Part shown: piece after piece, positions 7,383-13,535 of the stretch
How positions within the stretch are numbered: position 1 is the first letter of the stretch
Layout of the letters: each line of letters opens with the position of its first letter
The notes under the pieces: model-generated
The model's database searches: none
Told to the model about the DNA's origin: nothing
The model's input: the letters and a program-made list of their open reading frames with translations, nothing else
Source: Paracoccaceae bacterium
GTDB lineage: Bacteria > Pseudomonadota > Alphaproteobacteria > Rhodobacterales > Rhodobacteraceae
Reading direction: 5' to 3'
Assembly: GCA_013214715.1 (NCBI GenBank)
Contig: JABSSB010000006.1
Location: 1-18,250, forward strand
Length of the DNA stretch: 18,250 bases
Program-made: the position numbers and the translations under genes

Positions 7383-7407
7383 CTCTCTTGTCCTCTACCT
7401 TTGTCCC

Positions 7408-8619
7408 TTACACGCGTTCGATGATCGTGGCCGCACCCATGCCGGATGCGATACACAGCGTGGCCAGACCCAGCTCTTTGTCTTGACGCTCCAGCTCATC
7501 CAGCAGCGTGCCAATGATGATCGCGCCAGTGGCACCCAGCGGGTGGCCCATCGCGATGGAGCCGCCATTGACGTTCACAAGGCCCGGATCGACGTCAAAG
7601 GCTTGCTGGAAGCGCAGCACGACCGAAGCAAAGGCCTCATTCACCTCGAACAGATCAATGTCCGAAATGTTCATGCCATTATCGGCCATGATCTTTTCGG
7701 TCACCGGCACCGGGCCGGTCAGCATGATGGTGGGATCGGTGCCGATCTTCGACGTCGCCTTGATCCGCGCGCGGGGCTTGAGGCCGTATTTCTCGCCAAA
7801 TTCCTTGTTGCCGATCAGCACGGCCGCCGCGCCATCTACGATGCCCGAGCTATTGCCCGCATGGTGCACGTGATGAATTTTCTCCAGATGCGGGTATTTC
7901 ATCAGGGCAATCTTGTCGAAGCCCGGCATCTGCTCGCCCATCATCTGGAAAGACGGGTTCAGCGCGCCAAGGCTTTGCATATCGGTGCCGGGGCGCATGT
8001 ATTCGTCCCGGTCCAGAATGGTCAGCCCGTTCTGATCCTTGACGGTGATCACCGATTTGTCGAAACGGTTGTCCTCCCAGGCCGCGGCCGCGCGACGCTG
8101 CGATTCCACCGCCAGCGCATCGGCCTGATCGCGGGAGAAGCCATATTCCGTCGCGATGATATCGGCCGAAATGCCCTGCGGCACGAAATAGGTATCCATC
8201 GCCAGCGACGGATCGACGGCAATCGCCGCCCCGTCCGAGCCCATGGGCACGCGGCCCATCATCTCGACCCCGCCAGCGATGTAGGCTTCGCCTGCGCCGC
8301 CCTTGACCTGGTTGGCCGCCAGGTTCACGGCTTCCATGCCTGAGGCACAGAACCGGTTGATTGCCAGACCGGGAATCGACTGGTCCAGATCAGAGGCCAA
8401 AACCGCCGAACGCGCCAGACAGCCGCCCTGCTCCATCACCTGGGTGACATTGCCCCAGATCACGTCCTCGACAGCGTGGCCTTCAAGGTTGTTACGCTCT
8501 TTCACCGCATTGAGCGTCTGTGCCGACAGCCGGACAGAGGTCAGCTCATGCAGGCTGCCATCCTTGCGGCCTTTCCCACGCGGCGTGCGCAGCGCGTCAT
8601 AGATATAAGCGTCGGTCAT
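7408..8619 (-). CDS. fadA: Acetyl-CoA C-acyltransferase (3-ketoacyl-CoA thiolase)
   Basis: Thiolase cleaves 3-ketoacyl-CoA with CoA to give acetyl-CoA and a shortened acyl-CoA, the last beta-oxidation step. The 403-residue protein has all thiolase landmarks: nucleophile Cys91 in NRFCASGMEA, NEAFA (327-331), His359 in GGSIAMGHPLGATGA, and the second catalytic cysteine Cys389 in LCIASGMGAA. The substrate loop reads HHAGNSSGI, slightly different from the common TAGN version. AAGGAGA at a six-base spacing supports the ATG at 8619. It lies between gst and fadJ with gaps of about 25 bases, so it is very probably co-transcribed and forms a complex with FadJ. Confidence 0.96.
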   Translation of the reverse strand: MTDAYIYDALRTPRGKGRKDGSLHELTSVRLSAQTLNAVKERNNLEGHAVEDVIWGNVTQVMEQGGCLARSAVLASDLDQSIPGLAINRFCASGMEAVNLAANQVKGGAGEAYIAGGVEMMGRVPMGSDGAAIAVDPSLAMDTYFVPQGISADIIATEYGFSRDQADALAVESQRRAAAAWEDNRFDKSVITVKDQNGLTILDRDEYMRPGTDMQSLGALNPSFQMMGEQMPGFDKIALMKYPHLEKIHHVHHAGNSSGIVDGAAAVLIGNKEFGEKYGLKPRARIKATSKIGTDPTIMLTGPVPVTEKIMADNGMNISDIDLFEVNEAFASVVLRFQQAFDVDPGLVNVNGGSIAMGHPLGATGAIIIGTLLDELERQDKELGLATLCIASGMGAATIIERV

Positions 8620-8643
8620 GAATATCTCCTTGTTTGCCGCGCC

Positions 8644-9282
8644 TCAGGCACGGTCACCCGGATTGCCGGGCATCAGATCATAGGGGTGTTTCCAGCCGGG
8701 CAGAGCCGCAAGACGGTCCAGCCATGCATCGATATGGGGCCAATCGGCGCGCTCAAAGCCGAAAGGTTCGGGGTAATAGAGATAGCCGCAGCAGCTCAGA
8801 TCAGCGTTGGTCGGGGCATCGCCCACAATCCATTCGCGCCCCTCGAGATGCGCGTTCAGCACGGCATAAGCACTTTTCAGACGCCCCTGAAAGAACTCGA
8901 TCGTCTGCGAGGGGCGTTTGTCCTCGGGCAGAAAGTTCATCAAGAACCGCGTCGGCCCAGCGACAGAGCTGAGCTTGTGATTGTCAAACAGGACCCAGCG
9001 CAAAACCTCCAGCCGTTCTTCCATGTCACGACCGCCGAATTTGCCGGTTTTCTCGGTGATATAGGCCTGAATAACGCCGGACTGCGTCAGTTTCAGATCG
9101 CCATCCACCATCACCGGCGCTTCGCCCATGATGTTGACATCCTGACGATACGCGTCCGAGCGGGTTTCCCCGCCAAAGAAATCCACGAACACCGGCTCCC
9201 AGTCGAGCCCCGACACTTCCAAAGCCAGCGCCGCCTTATAGGCGTTGCCGCTTTCCCCAAAGCAATACAATTTGATGCTCAT
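8644..9282 (-). CDS. Glutathione S-transferase family protein
   Basis: The 212-residue protein has an N-terminal thioredoxin-like domain (about 1-80) beginning IKLYCFGESGNAYKAAL, with a candidate catalytic serine in GESGN, the cis-proline segment EAPVMV and the QSGVI stretch where the gamma-glutamyl group of glutathione binds. An all-helical C-terminal domain follows (about 88-205). The ATG at 9282 is preferred; a GTG two codons upstream (9288) is also open, and AGGT/AAGGG lies just upstream of both. It is the first gene of the gst-fadA-fadJ transcript. The substrate is unknown; detoxifying reactive acyl intermediates would suit the context but is inference. Confidence 0.9.
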   Translation of the reverse strand: MSIKLYCFGESGNAYKAALALEVSGLDWEPVFVDFFGGETRSDAYRQDVNIMGEAPVMVDGDLKLTQSGVIQAYITEKTGKFGGRDMEERLEVLRWVLFDNHKLSSVAGPTRFLMNFLPEDKRPSQTIEFFQGRLKSAYAVLNAHLEGREWIVGDAPTNADLSCCGYLYYPEPFGFERADWPHIDAWLDRLAALPGWKHPYDLMPGNPGDRA

Positions 9283-9327
9283 GCGCACCTACCCTTCCCA
9301 AGGCTCGTGTGGCGTCTGTTGGTATTT

Positions 9328-9349
9328 GGGTATTTTTGAAGCAAAGAAA
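9328..9349 (+). repeat. Copy of the GGGTATTT..GAA..AAGAA motif
   Basis: The segment begins GGGTATTTTTGAAGCAAAG. A close inverted copy is at 9516-9537 and a looser copy is at 16336-16358. It is intergenic in all three cases. The function is unknown; it may be a dispersed element of this genome. Confidence 0.5.
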
Positions 9350-9515
9350 AACAGGTTCCGCTGCGTCGGTAACGCGTCGTTAAGGGTAATCGGCTTTCAT
9401 CACACTTGCGGCACAGGCTGGGGAGCCGTTGGCCGTAAGCGAAGAAGCCCTGTTCCCCCGAATGCGATGCCGCAGATGGCTGGCGGTTCGGTGGACAGGG
9501 TGACCGCTCCCCCGA

Positions 9516-9564
9516 CTTCTTTGCTTTCAAAATACCCTCGCCGAAGGCCGCGCCCGCAGGGCGC
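9516..9564 (-). repeat. REP-like element: two hairpins followed by GGGTATTTTGAAAGCAAAG
   Basis: Read on the minus strand, a perfect GCGCCC-TGC-GGGCGC hairpin (9564-9550) is followed by a small GCC-TTC-GGC hairpin (9548-9540), then by GGGTATTTTGAAAGCAAAG (from 9537). The last part is an inverted copy of the motif at 9328-9349. It lies about 95 bases downstream of the acyl-CoA dehydrogenase stop and could form a 3' RNA structure for that transcript. Its role as terminator or repeat is unresolved. Confidence 0.5.
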
Positions 9565-9659
9565 TCTAGCACTGCCCTCAATCCCAACACGACCGGTCGA
9601 TCCAAACCACTGTCCCAAGCTGAGGGCGCAGCAACCACAGCCGCCGCGCCCCATTTGGC

Positions 9660-11435
9660 TCAGAAGTTCGCCGCGTCGAGCGCCATCACGGTGTCCGCCC
9701 CGGATTGGATACGGGACAGGTGCAGCGCCGTGGCGGGCAGTTGGCGCGCCATATAATAGCGCCCGGTGGCCAGCTTGGTTTCGTGGAATTCGGGATCGGA
9801 CGTGCCCTCTGCCAGCGCTTTAAGCGAGGCTTTGGCCATCATCGCCCACATCAGGCCCAGGCAAACATGGCCGAACATGTGCATGAAGTCATTCGAGCCC
9901 GCCAGCGCGTTATTGGGGTTCTTCATGCCGTTCTGCATGAAATACATCCCCGCCGCCTGCAGGTCTTTCGACGCGGTTTTCAGCGGCCCGGTGAAGGCGT
10001 CCATGCCTTCAACCTCTGCATTGTCCTTGCAGAAGCTTTTCACCAATTCGAAGAAAGCCATGACATGCTTGCCGCCATCGACAGCCAGCTTGCGGCCCAC
10101 CAGATCGAGCGCCTGAACACCATTGGCGCCTTCATAGATCATCGCGATGCGTGCATCGCGGGTGAACTGCGACATGCCCCATTCTTCGATATAGCCATGA
10201 CCGCCATAGACCTGCTGTGCCTTGATCGTCATGTCATAGCCCTGATCGGTCAGGAACCCCTTGATCACCGGCGTCAGTAGCGAAATGAGGCCATCCGCGT
10301 CCTTGTCGGACTGGCGATGCGCTTTGTCCAGCATCGTGGCGCCCCACAGGATGAACGCCCGCGCCGCTTCGGCAAAGCTTTTCTGATCCATCAGCGCGCG
10401 GCGTACATCTGGATGCACGATCAGCGGGTCCGCCGGACCATCAGGATTTTTGACACCGGTCACGTCGCGCCCCTGCAGACGGTCCTTGGCGTAATCCAGC
10501 GCGTTCTGATAGGCCGCATCCGCCTGCGCCAGACCCTGCATACCCACGCCCAGACGCGCTTCGTTCATCATGGTGAACATGGCGCGCATGCCTTTATGCT
10601 CCTCGCCCAGCAGATAGCCGGTCGCCTCATCGTAATTCATGACGCAGGTGGAGTTGCCATGGATGCCCATCTTTTCTTCGATCTTGCCGACCGAGACGCC
10701 GTTGCGGGCGCCCAGAGAGCCATCCTCGTTCACATGCACCTTTGGCACAATGAAGAGCGACACGCCCTTGATGCCTTCGGGGCCGCCAACGATCTTGGCC
10801 AGCACCAGATGGATGATGTTGTCGGCCATGTCGTGATCGCCCGACGAGATAAAGATCTTCTGGCCCGAAATCTTGTAGCTGCCATCGGCCTGCGGTTCGG
10901 CCTTGGTGCGCATCATGCCAAGATCGGTGCCGCAATGCGGCTCGGTCAGGTTCATGGTGCCGGTCCATTCGCAGGACACCATCTTGGGCAGATAGGTGTC
11001 TTTCTGCTGGTCCGAGCCATGCGCCAGAATGGCCGAAGCCGCGCCATGGGTCAGGCCCTGATACATGGTGAACGCCTGGTTAGCGGCCGAGAAATATTCG
11101 CCCACAGCGGTGCCCAGCACGGCGGGCATGTTCTGACCACCATATTGTTCAGGCATATCAAGGCCGGTCCAGCCGCCCTCTTTCACCTGCTCGAACGCAT
11201 CCTTGAAGCCAGTCGGCGTGCGCACGACGCCGTTTTCAAAGGTGCAGCCTTCGGCATCGCCGGTTGCGTTGATCGGTTGCAGGACTTCACCGGCGATCTT
11301 GCCGGCTTCTTCCAGCACGGCCGAAGTGAAATCCGCCTCAAGCTCATCATAGCCGGGCACGCCGGCTTCGGTGATGTTCAGCACGTCATGCAGGATGAAC
11401 TGCGTGTCTTTGGTGGGCGCGGTATAACGGGGCAT
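9660..11435 (-). CDS. Acyl-CoA dehydrogenase, DmdC-like family with extra C-terminal domain
   Basis: This FAD enzyme oxidises acyl-CoA to 2-enoyl-CoA, the first beta-oxidation step. Counting from the second ATG (11435), the protein has 591 residues, longer than ordinary acyl-CoA dehydrogenases because of a C-terminal extension (about 465-591) typical of the DmdC/FadE5 group. Visible motifs are NLTEPHCGTDLG (substrate/FAD region, about 162-173), QQVYGGHGYIEEW (408-420) and the catalytic glutamate Glu435 in IYEGANGVQALDLVGRKL. The N-terminal segment PRYTAPTKDTQFIL is characteristic of this family. The second ATG is preferred because AAGGGAG then stands six bases away; the first ATG (11438) leaves only three. 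It lies about 80 bases after a MerR gene on the same strand. DmdC proper acts on methylmercaptopropionyl-CoA; here the fad context favours a fatty acyl-CoA, but the sequence cannot decide. Confidence 0.93.
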   Translation of the reverse strand: MPRYTAPTKDTQFILHDVLNITEAGVPGYDELEADFTSAVLEEAGKIAGEVLQPINATGDAEGCTFENGVVRTPTGFKDAFEQVKEGGWTGLDMPEQYGGQNMPAVLGTAVGEYFSAANQAFTMYQGLTHGAASAILAHGSDQQKDTYLPKMVSCEWTGTMNLTEPHCGTDLGMMRTKAEPQADGSYKISGQKIFISSGDHDMADNIIHLVLAKIVGGPEGIKGVSLFIVPKVHVNEDGSLGARNGVSVGKIEEKMGIHGNSTCVMNYDEATGYLLGEEHKGMRAMFTMMNEARLGVGMQGLAQADAAYQNALDYAKDRLQGRDVTGVKNPDGPADPLIVHPDVRRALMDQKSFAEAARAFILWGATMLDKAHRQSDKDADGLISLLTPVIKGFLTDQGYDMTIKAQQVYGGHGYIEEWGMSQFTRDARIAMIYEGANGVQALDLVGRKLAVDGGKHVMAFFELVKSFCKDNAEVEGMDAFTGPLKTASKDLQAAGMYFMQNGMKNPNNALAGSNDFMHMFGHVCLGLMWAMMAKASLKALAEGTSDPEFHETKLATGRYYMARQLPATALHLSRIQSGADTVMALDAANF

Positions 11436-11512
11436 CATGCTCTCCCTTGGCAGATGTCAGAGTGTTTATTCGAGTGATTTGGTCGCGGCTCCGCCGAGGC
11501 GGAGACCGTAGA

Positions 11513-11920
11513 TCATTCCGCAGCGGCGGGCGCGTCGCGGTGGCTGGCGATCATACGACGACCCCAGTCCAGCTGTTCTTCCAGATCGGAAATGGCTTCA
11601 TCCATTTCGGCGCGCTGATCCTTGAGATCCTGCAGCCGCTGCATCCCGATATCATAGGTGCGCGCCAGCTGCGTATGCTGCTGATCGCCCATATGATAAA
11701 GGTCGAGCAATTGGCGGATTTCTTCCAGCTTGAAGCCAAAGCGCTTGCCGCGCAGAATTAGCTTCAGCCGTGCGCGATCGCGTTTTGTGAACAGACGCTT
11801 CTGCCCGTCACGGATTGGAAACAGCAATTCCTTGGCTTCGTAAAAGCGCAACGTTCGGGGCGTGACGTCAAACTCGTCACACATCTCGCGTATTGTCTTC
11901 AACTCTTCGGTCGTAATCAT
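11513..11920 (-). CDS. MerR-family transcriptional regulator (first of two paralogues)
   Basis: The 135-residue protein has an N-terminal MerR winged helix-turn-helix (about 8-75) with DVTPRTLRFYEAKELL and the wing region around RLFTKRDRARL, then a dimerisation coiled coil (about 85-125) and a short alanine-rich tail. Only one cysteine (Cys14) is present, so metal sensing of the MerR/CueR kind is unlikely. It resembles the LiuR-type MerR proteins that govern acyl-CoA catabolism. GAGGA six bases upstream fixes the ATG. It precedes the acyl-CoA dehydrogenase gene, probably in one transcript, and is itself preceded by a palindromic promoter of MerR type, suggesting autoregulation and control of the dehydrogenase. 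The effector is unknown. Confidence 0.92.
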   Translation of the reverse strand: MITTEELKTIREMCDEFDVTPRTLRFYEAKELLFPIRDGQKRLFTKRDRARLKLILRGKRFGFKLEEIRQLLDLYHMGDQQHTQLARTYDIGMQRLQDLKDQRAEMDEAISDLEEQLDWGRRMIASHRDAPAAAE

Positions 11921-11975
11921 GTCTCATCCTCAGGTCATGGGGCGCCTGTGGGGCGCGACTGGCCTTCATGTGGAT

Positions 11976-12006
11976 ATGATACAGCAAAAAGGTGACGTTT
12001 ACGTAA
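11976..12006 (-). promoter_or_regulatory. MerR-type promoter/operator upstream of merR1-acyl-CoA dehydrogenase
   Basis: On the minus strand TTACGT (12006-12001) and TATCAT (11981-11976) are 19 bases apart, the overlong spacer that MerR regulators typically correct by DNA distortion. The palindromic core ACGT-NN-ACGT of TTACGTAAACGTCA (12006-11993) begins within the -35 box and runs into the spacer. A further ACGTCA half-site (12017-12022) mirrors TGACGT (11993-11998). The -10 box matches the consensus at five of six positions; the -35 match is modest. The MerR start codon lies about 55 bases downstream. Confidence 0.6.
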
Positions 12007-12030
12007 GCCATACGCTACGTCATTTTGGGT

Positions 12031-12047
12031 TTTGACGTGGTGTCAAA
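12031..12047. promoter_or_regulatory. Perfect palindrome TTTGAC-N5-GTCAAA
   Basis: Six-base arms enclose GTGGT. The element lies between the terminator of the upstream merR2 gene and the merR1 promoter, about 25 bases above the -35 box. It could be a second operator or an activator site. On the minus strand it also contains TTGACA, a perfect -35 box, but no suitable -10 box follows at normal spacing. Confidence 0.45.
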
Positions 12048-12059
12048 CTGTCAGACAGC

Positions 12060-12085
12060 AAAAAAGGTCGGGAAATCCCGACCTT
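12060..12085 (-). terminator. Intrinsic terminator of merR2
   Basis: On the minus strand a perfect stem GGTCGGGA/TCCCGACC (extended by AA/TT) with a two-base TT centre is followed by a run of six T residues. It starts 22 bases after the merR2 stop codon. It separates merR2 transcription from the merR1 promoter. Confidence 0.93.
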
Positions 12086-12107
12086 TCCGCACGCAATCAA
12101 GCGGATA

Positions 12108-12482
12108 TCAGGCCTTGTCGATCAGCCTGAGCGTTTCAGCGCGCAACTCGGCCAGTTCATCCATGGCTTCGGTCAGTTGCTGGCGCTGCTCTTCCAGCGT
12201 CTTCATCTGCCGGTCCGCCATTTCGACGAAGGTCTGCAACTGGGTTTTGGTGCCCTCATGCTCATAGACCATCAGCCATTGGCGCACTTCCTCGAGCTGG
12301 AAGCCAAAGCGGCGCCCGCGCATGATCAGTTTCATCCGCGCCACTTCGCGCGGGCCATAGAATCGCGACCGGCCTTCGCGGTCGGGCTGCAGCAATTCGA
12401 TATATTCGTAATAGCGCAGCGTGCGGGGCGTCACGTCGAACTCCGCACACATCTCTTTGAATGACAATCTGGCGTCGCTCAT
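12108..12482 (-). CDS. MerR-family transcriptional regulator (second paralogue)
   Basis: Starting at the ATG at 12482 (GGGGGG just upstream), the protein has 124 residues: a MerR helix-turn-helix (about 6-73) with DVTPRTLRYYEYIELL, and a coiled-coil dimerisation helix (about 82-122). It aligns over its whole length with the MerR encoded at 11513-11920, sharing EFDVTPRTLR and the RG(K/R)RFGF segment, so the two are paralogues. Cys12 is the only cysteine. A strong terminator directly follows, so it is a monocistronic gene. It is divergent from the thioesterase-MATE operon with 118 bases between starts, a usual place for shared regulation. The longer frame opening upstream overlaps the thioesterase gene and is not preferred. 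The effector is unknown. Confidence 0.9.
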   Translation of the reverse strand: MSDARLSFKEMCAEFDVTPRTLRYYEYIELLQPDREGRSRFYGPREVARMKLIMRGRRFGFQLEEVRQWLMVYEHEGTKTQLQTFVEMADRQMKTLEEQRQQLTEAMDELAELRAETLRLIDKA

Positions 12483-12530
12483 CAAAGCCCCCCATCGCTC
12501 ATCATGTTTCCTAAGGGTAAGCGACACAGG

Positions 12531-12552
12531 GTGCAAGCCAGTGGGGTTGCAC
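12531..12552. promoter_or_regulatory. Palindrome GTGCAA-N10-TTGCAC in the divergent merR2/thioesterase region
   Basis: Two exact six-base arms are separated by ten bases, centred about 60 bases from each start codon. A third TTGCAC-like sequence follows at 12564-12569. TTGCAC could serve as a -35 box in either direction, though the -10 matches are poor. It is a candidate operator for MerR2. Confidence 0.4.
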
Positions 12553-12600
12553 ATGCAGCATTGCACAGGACATATGGGCGAGGACAGACAGGCGAGAGAG

Positions 12601-13020
12601 ATGGCAAACAGAACCCAACTGGCAAAGCAATTCATCGAAGCGATCCCCCATGCGCAGGCGCTTGGGATGGTGCTGGATGACATTGGCGACGGCACGGCCA
12701 CCTTTTCCATGCCTTATGACGCGCGGCTGGTGGGCGATCCGGCCACGGGCGTGATCCATGGCGGCGCGGTCTCGGCCCTTATGGACACCTGCTGTGGCGC
12801 CGCGGTCATGAGTCACCCGGACGCCCCCGGCGGCACCGCCACGATTGACCTGCGTATCGATTACATGCGCGCCGCCCAGCCCGGCCAACGGATCGTGACC
12901 ACCGCAATCTGCCATCGTATGACCCGCTCGGTCGCCTTTGTGCGAGCCACCGCCTGGGATGACGATCGCGACCGCCCCGTCGCAACCGCGACTGGCGCCT
13001 TTACTGTGGAGGGCCGGTGA
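12601..13020 (+). CDS. PaaI-type hotdog thioesterase
   Basis: Hotdog thioesterases of this family hydrolyse acyl-CoA or aryl-CoA to free acid and CoA. The 139-residue protein has the expected single hotdog fold, with the active-site segment GVIHGGAVSALMDTCCG (HGG at 53-55, Asp62) on the central helix, then strands through TATIDLRIDYMR and SVAFVRATAW. The ATG at 12601 follows a GAGAGAG stretch; an alternative ATG at 12574 would add nine residues. Its TGA overlaps the ATG of the next thioesterase gene (TGATG), so the two are translationally coupled. It is divergent from merR2. The natural substrate is not predictable; the neighbouring beta-oxidation genes make an acyl-CoA housekeeping role plausible. 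Confidence 0.9.
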   Translation: MANRTQLAKQFIEAIPHAQALGMVLDDIGDGTATFSMPYDARLVGDPATGVIHGGAVSALMDTCCGAAVMSHPDAPGGTATIDLRIDYMRAAQPGQRIVTTAICHRMTRSVAFVRATAWDDDRDRPVATATGAFTVEGR

Positions 13021-13535
13021 TGGCGCGCAAACGTCCCGAACCCGTCGAAGTGGTCAAGGCGCGGCGCGAAAACGCGCTTTCGGCGCTGGTCGAAGCGGTG
13101 CCCTTCATCCAGTTTCTTGGGGTCGAGTTCGACCGCCGCGGGGATGAACTGACCGGCGTGCTGCCCTTTCGCGACGATCTGATCGGCAACCCGTTGCTGC
13201 CTGCGTTGCATGGTGGGGTAGTGGCGTCGTTTCTCGAGATCACCTCCATTGTGACGCTCAGCTGGCATTATCTGTGGGAAGATATCGAAAGCGGCGCCTT
13301 CGACCCGGTGAAAGCGGCGGGCGGGCAATTGCCGCGCCTGCCCAAGACAATTGATTTCACCGTCGATTACCTGCGCTCGGGCCTGCCGCGCGATGGCTAT
13401 GCCCGCGCCACGGTCAGCCGGGCGGGCCGGCGCTATGCCTCGGTCCATGTAGAGGCATGGCAGGATCACCGTCACAAGCTTTTCGCGCAGGCCACGGGCC
13501 ATTTCCTGATGCCCCCACCGGAGCCTTCTGAGTGA
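13020..13535 (+). CDS. Second PaaI-type hotdog thioesterase, longer variant
   Basis: The 171-residue protein keeps the hotdog core with PALHGGVVASFLEIT (HGG at 64-66) and the later strand TIDFTVDYLRSGLP. It differs from its neighbour by an inserted segment of about 25 residues after the central helix (roughly 81-106, including SWHYLWEDIE). The ATG at 13020 shares its first base with the preceding stop codon and has GGAGGG seven bases upstream; the GTG just before it is not preferred. Its own TGA overlaps the GTG start of the MATE gene. Two unlike hotdog proteins encoded in tandem could form a heteromer, but that is speculation. Confidence 0.9.
   Translation: MARKRPEPVEVVKARRENALSALVEAVPFIQFLGVEFDRRGDELTGVLPFRDDLIGNPLLPALHGGVVASFLEITSIVTLSWHYLWEDIESGAFDPVKAAGGQLPRLPKTIDFTVDYLRSGLPRDGYARATVSRAGRRYASVHVEAWQDHRHKLFAQATGHFLMPPPEPSE

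Larger units (their letters stand above)
9283..9659. other. 377-bp intergenic stretch between acyl-CoA dehydrogenase and gst
   Basis: No credible gene is seen. It holds a small palindrome TAACG-CGT-CGTTA (9370-9382), an inverted pair of a GGGTATTT...AAGAA motif (9328-9349 and 9516-9537), and two adjacent hairpins at 9540-9564. The promoter for the gst-fadA-fadJ operon should be in its left part, near 9283-9400 on the minus strand, but no clear -35/-10 pair was recognised. No T-run terminator for the dehydrogenase gene is visible. Confidence 0.6.

Noticed and set aside
9279..9638. 119-codon minus-strand frame in the gap before gst
   Set aside because: It contains hairpins and inverted motif copies, has no ribosome binding site or family resemblance, and overlaps the start of gst.
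12483..12710. Longer start for merR2
   Set aside because: The extension overlaps the divergent thioesterase gene, and the helix-turn-helix begins at the usual distance from the ATG at 12482.
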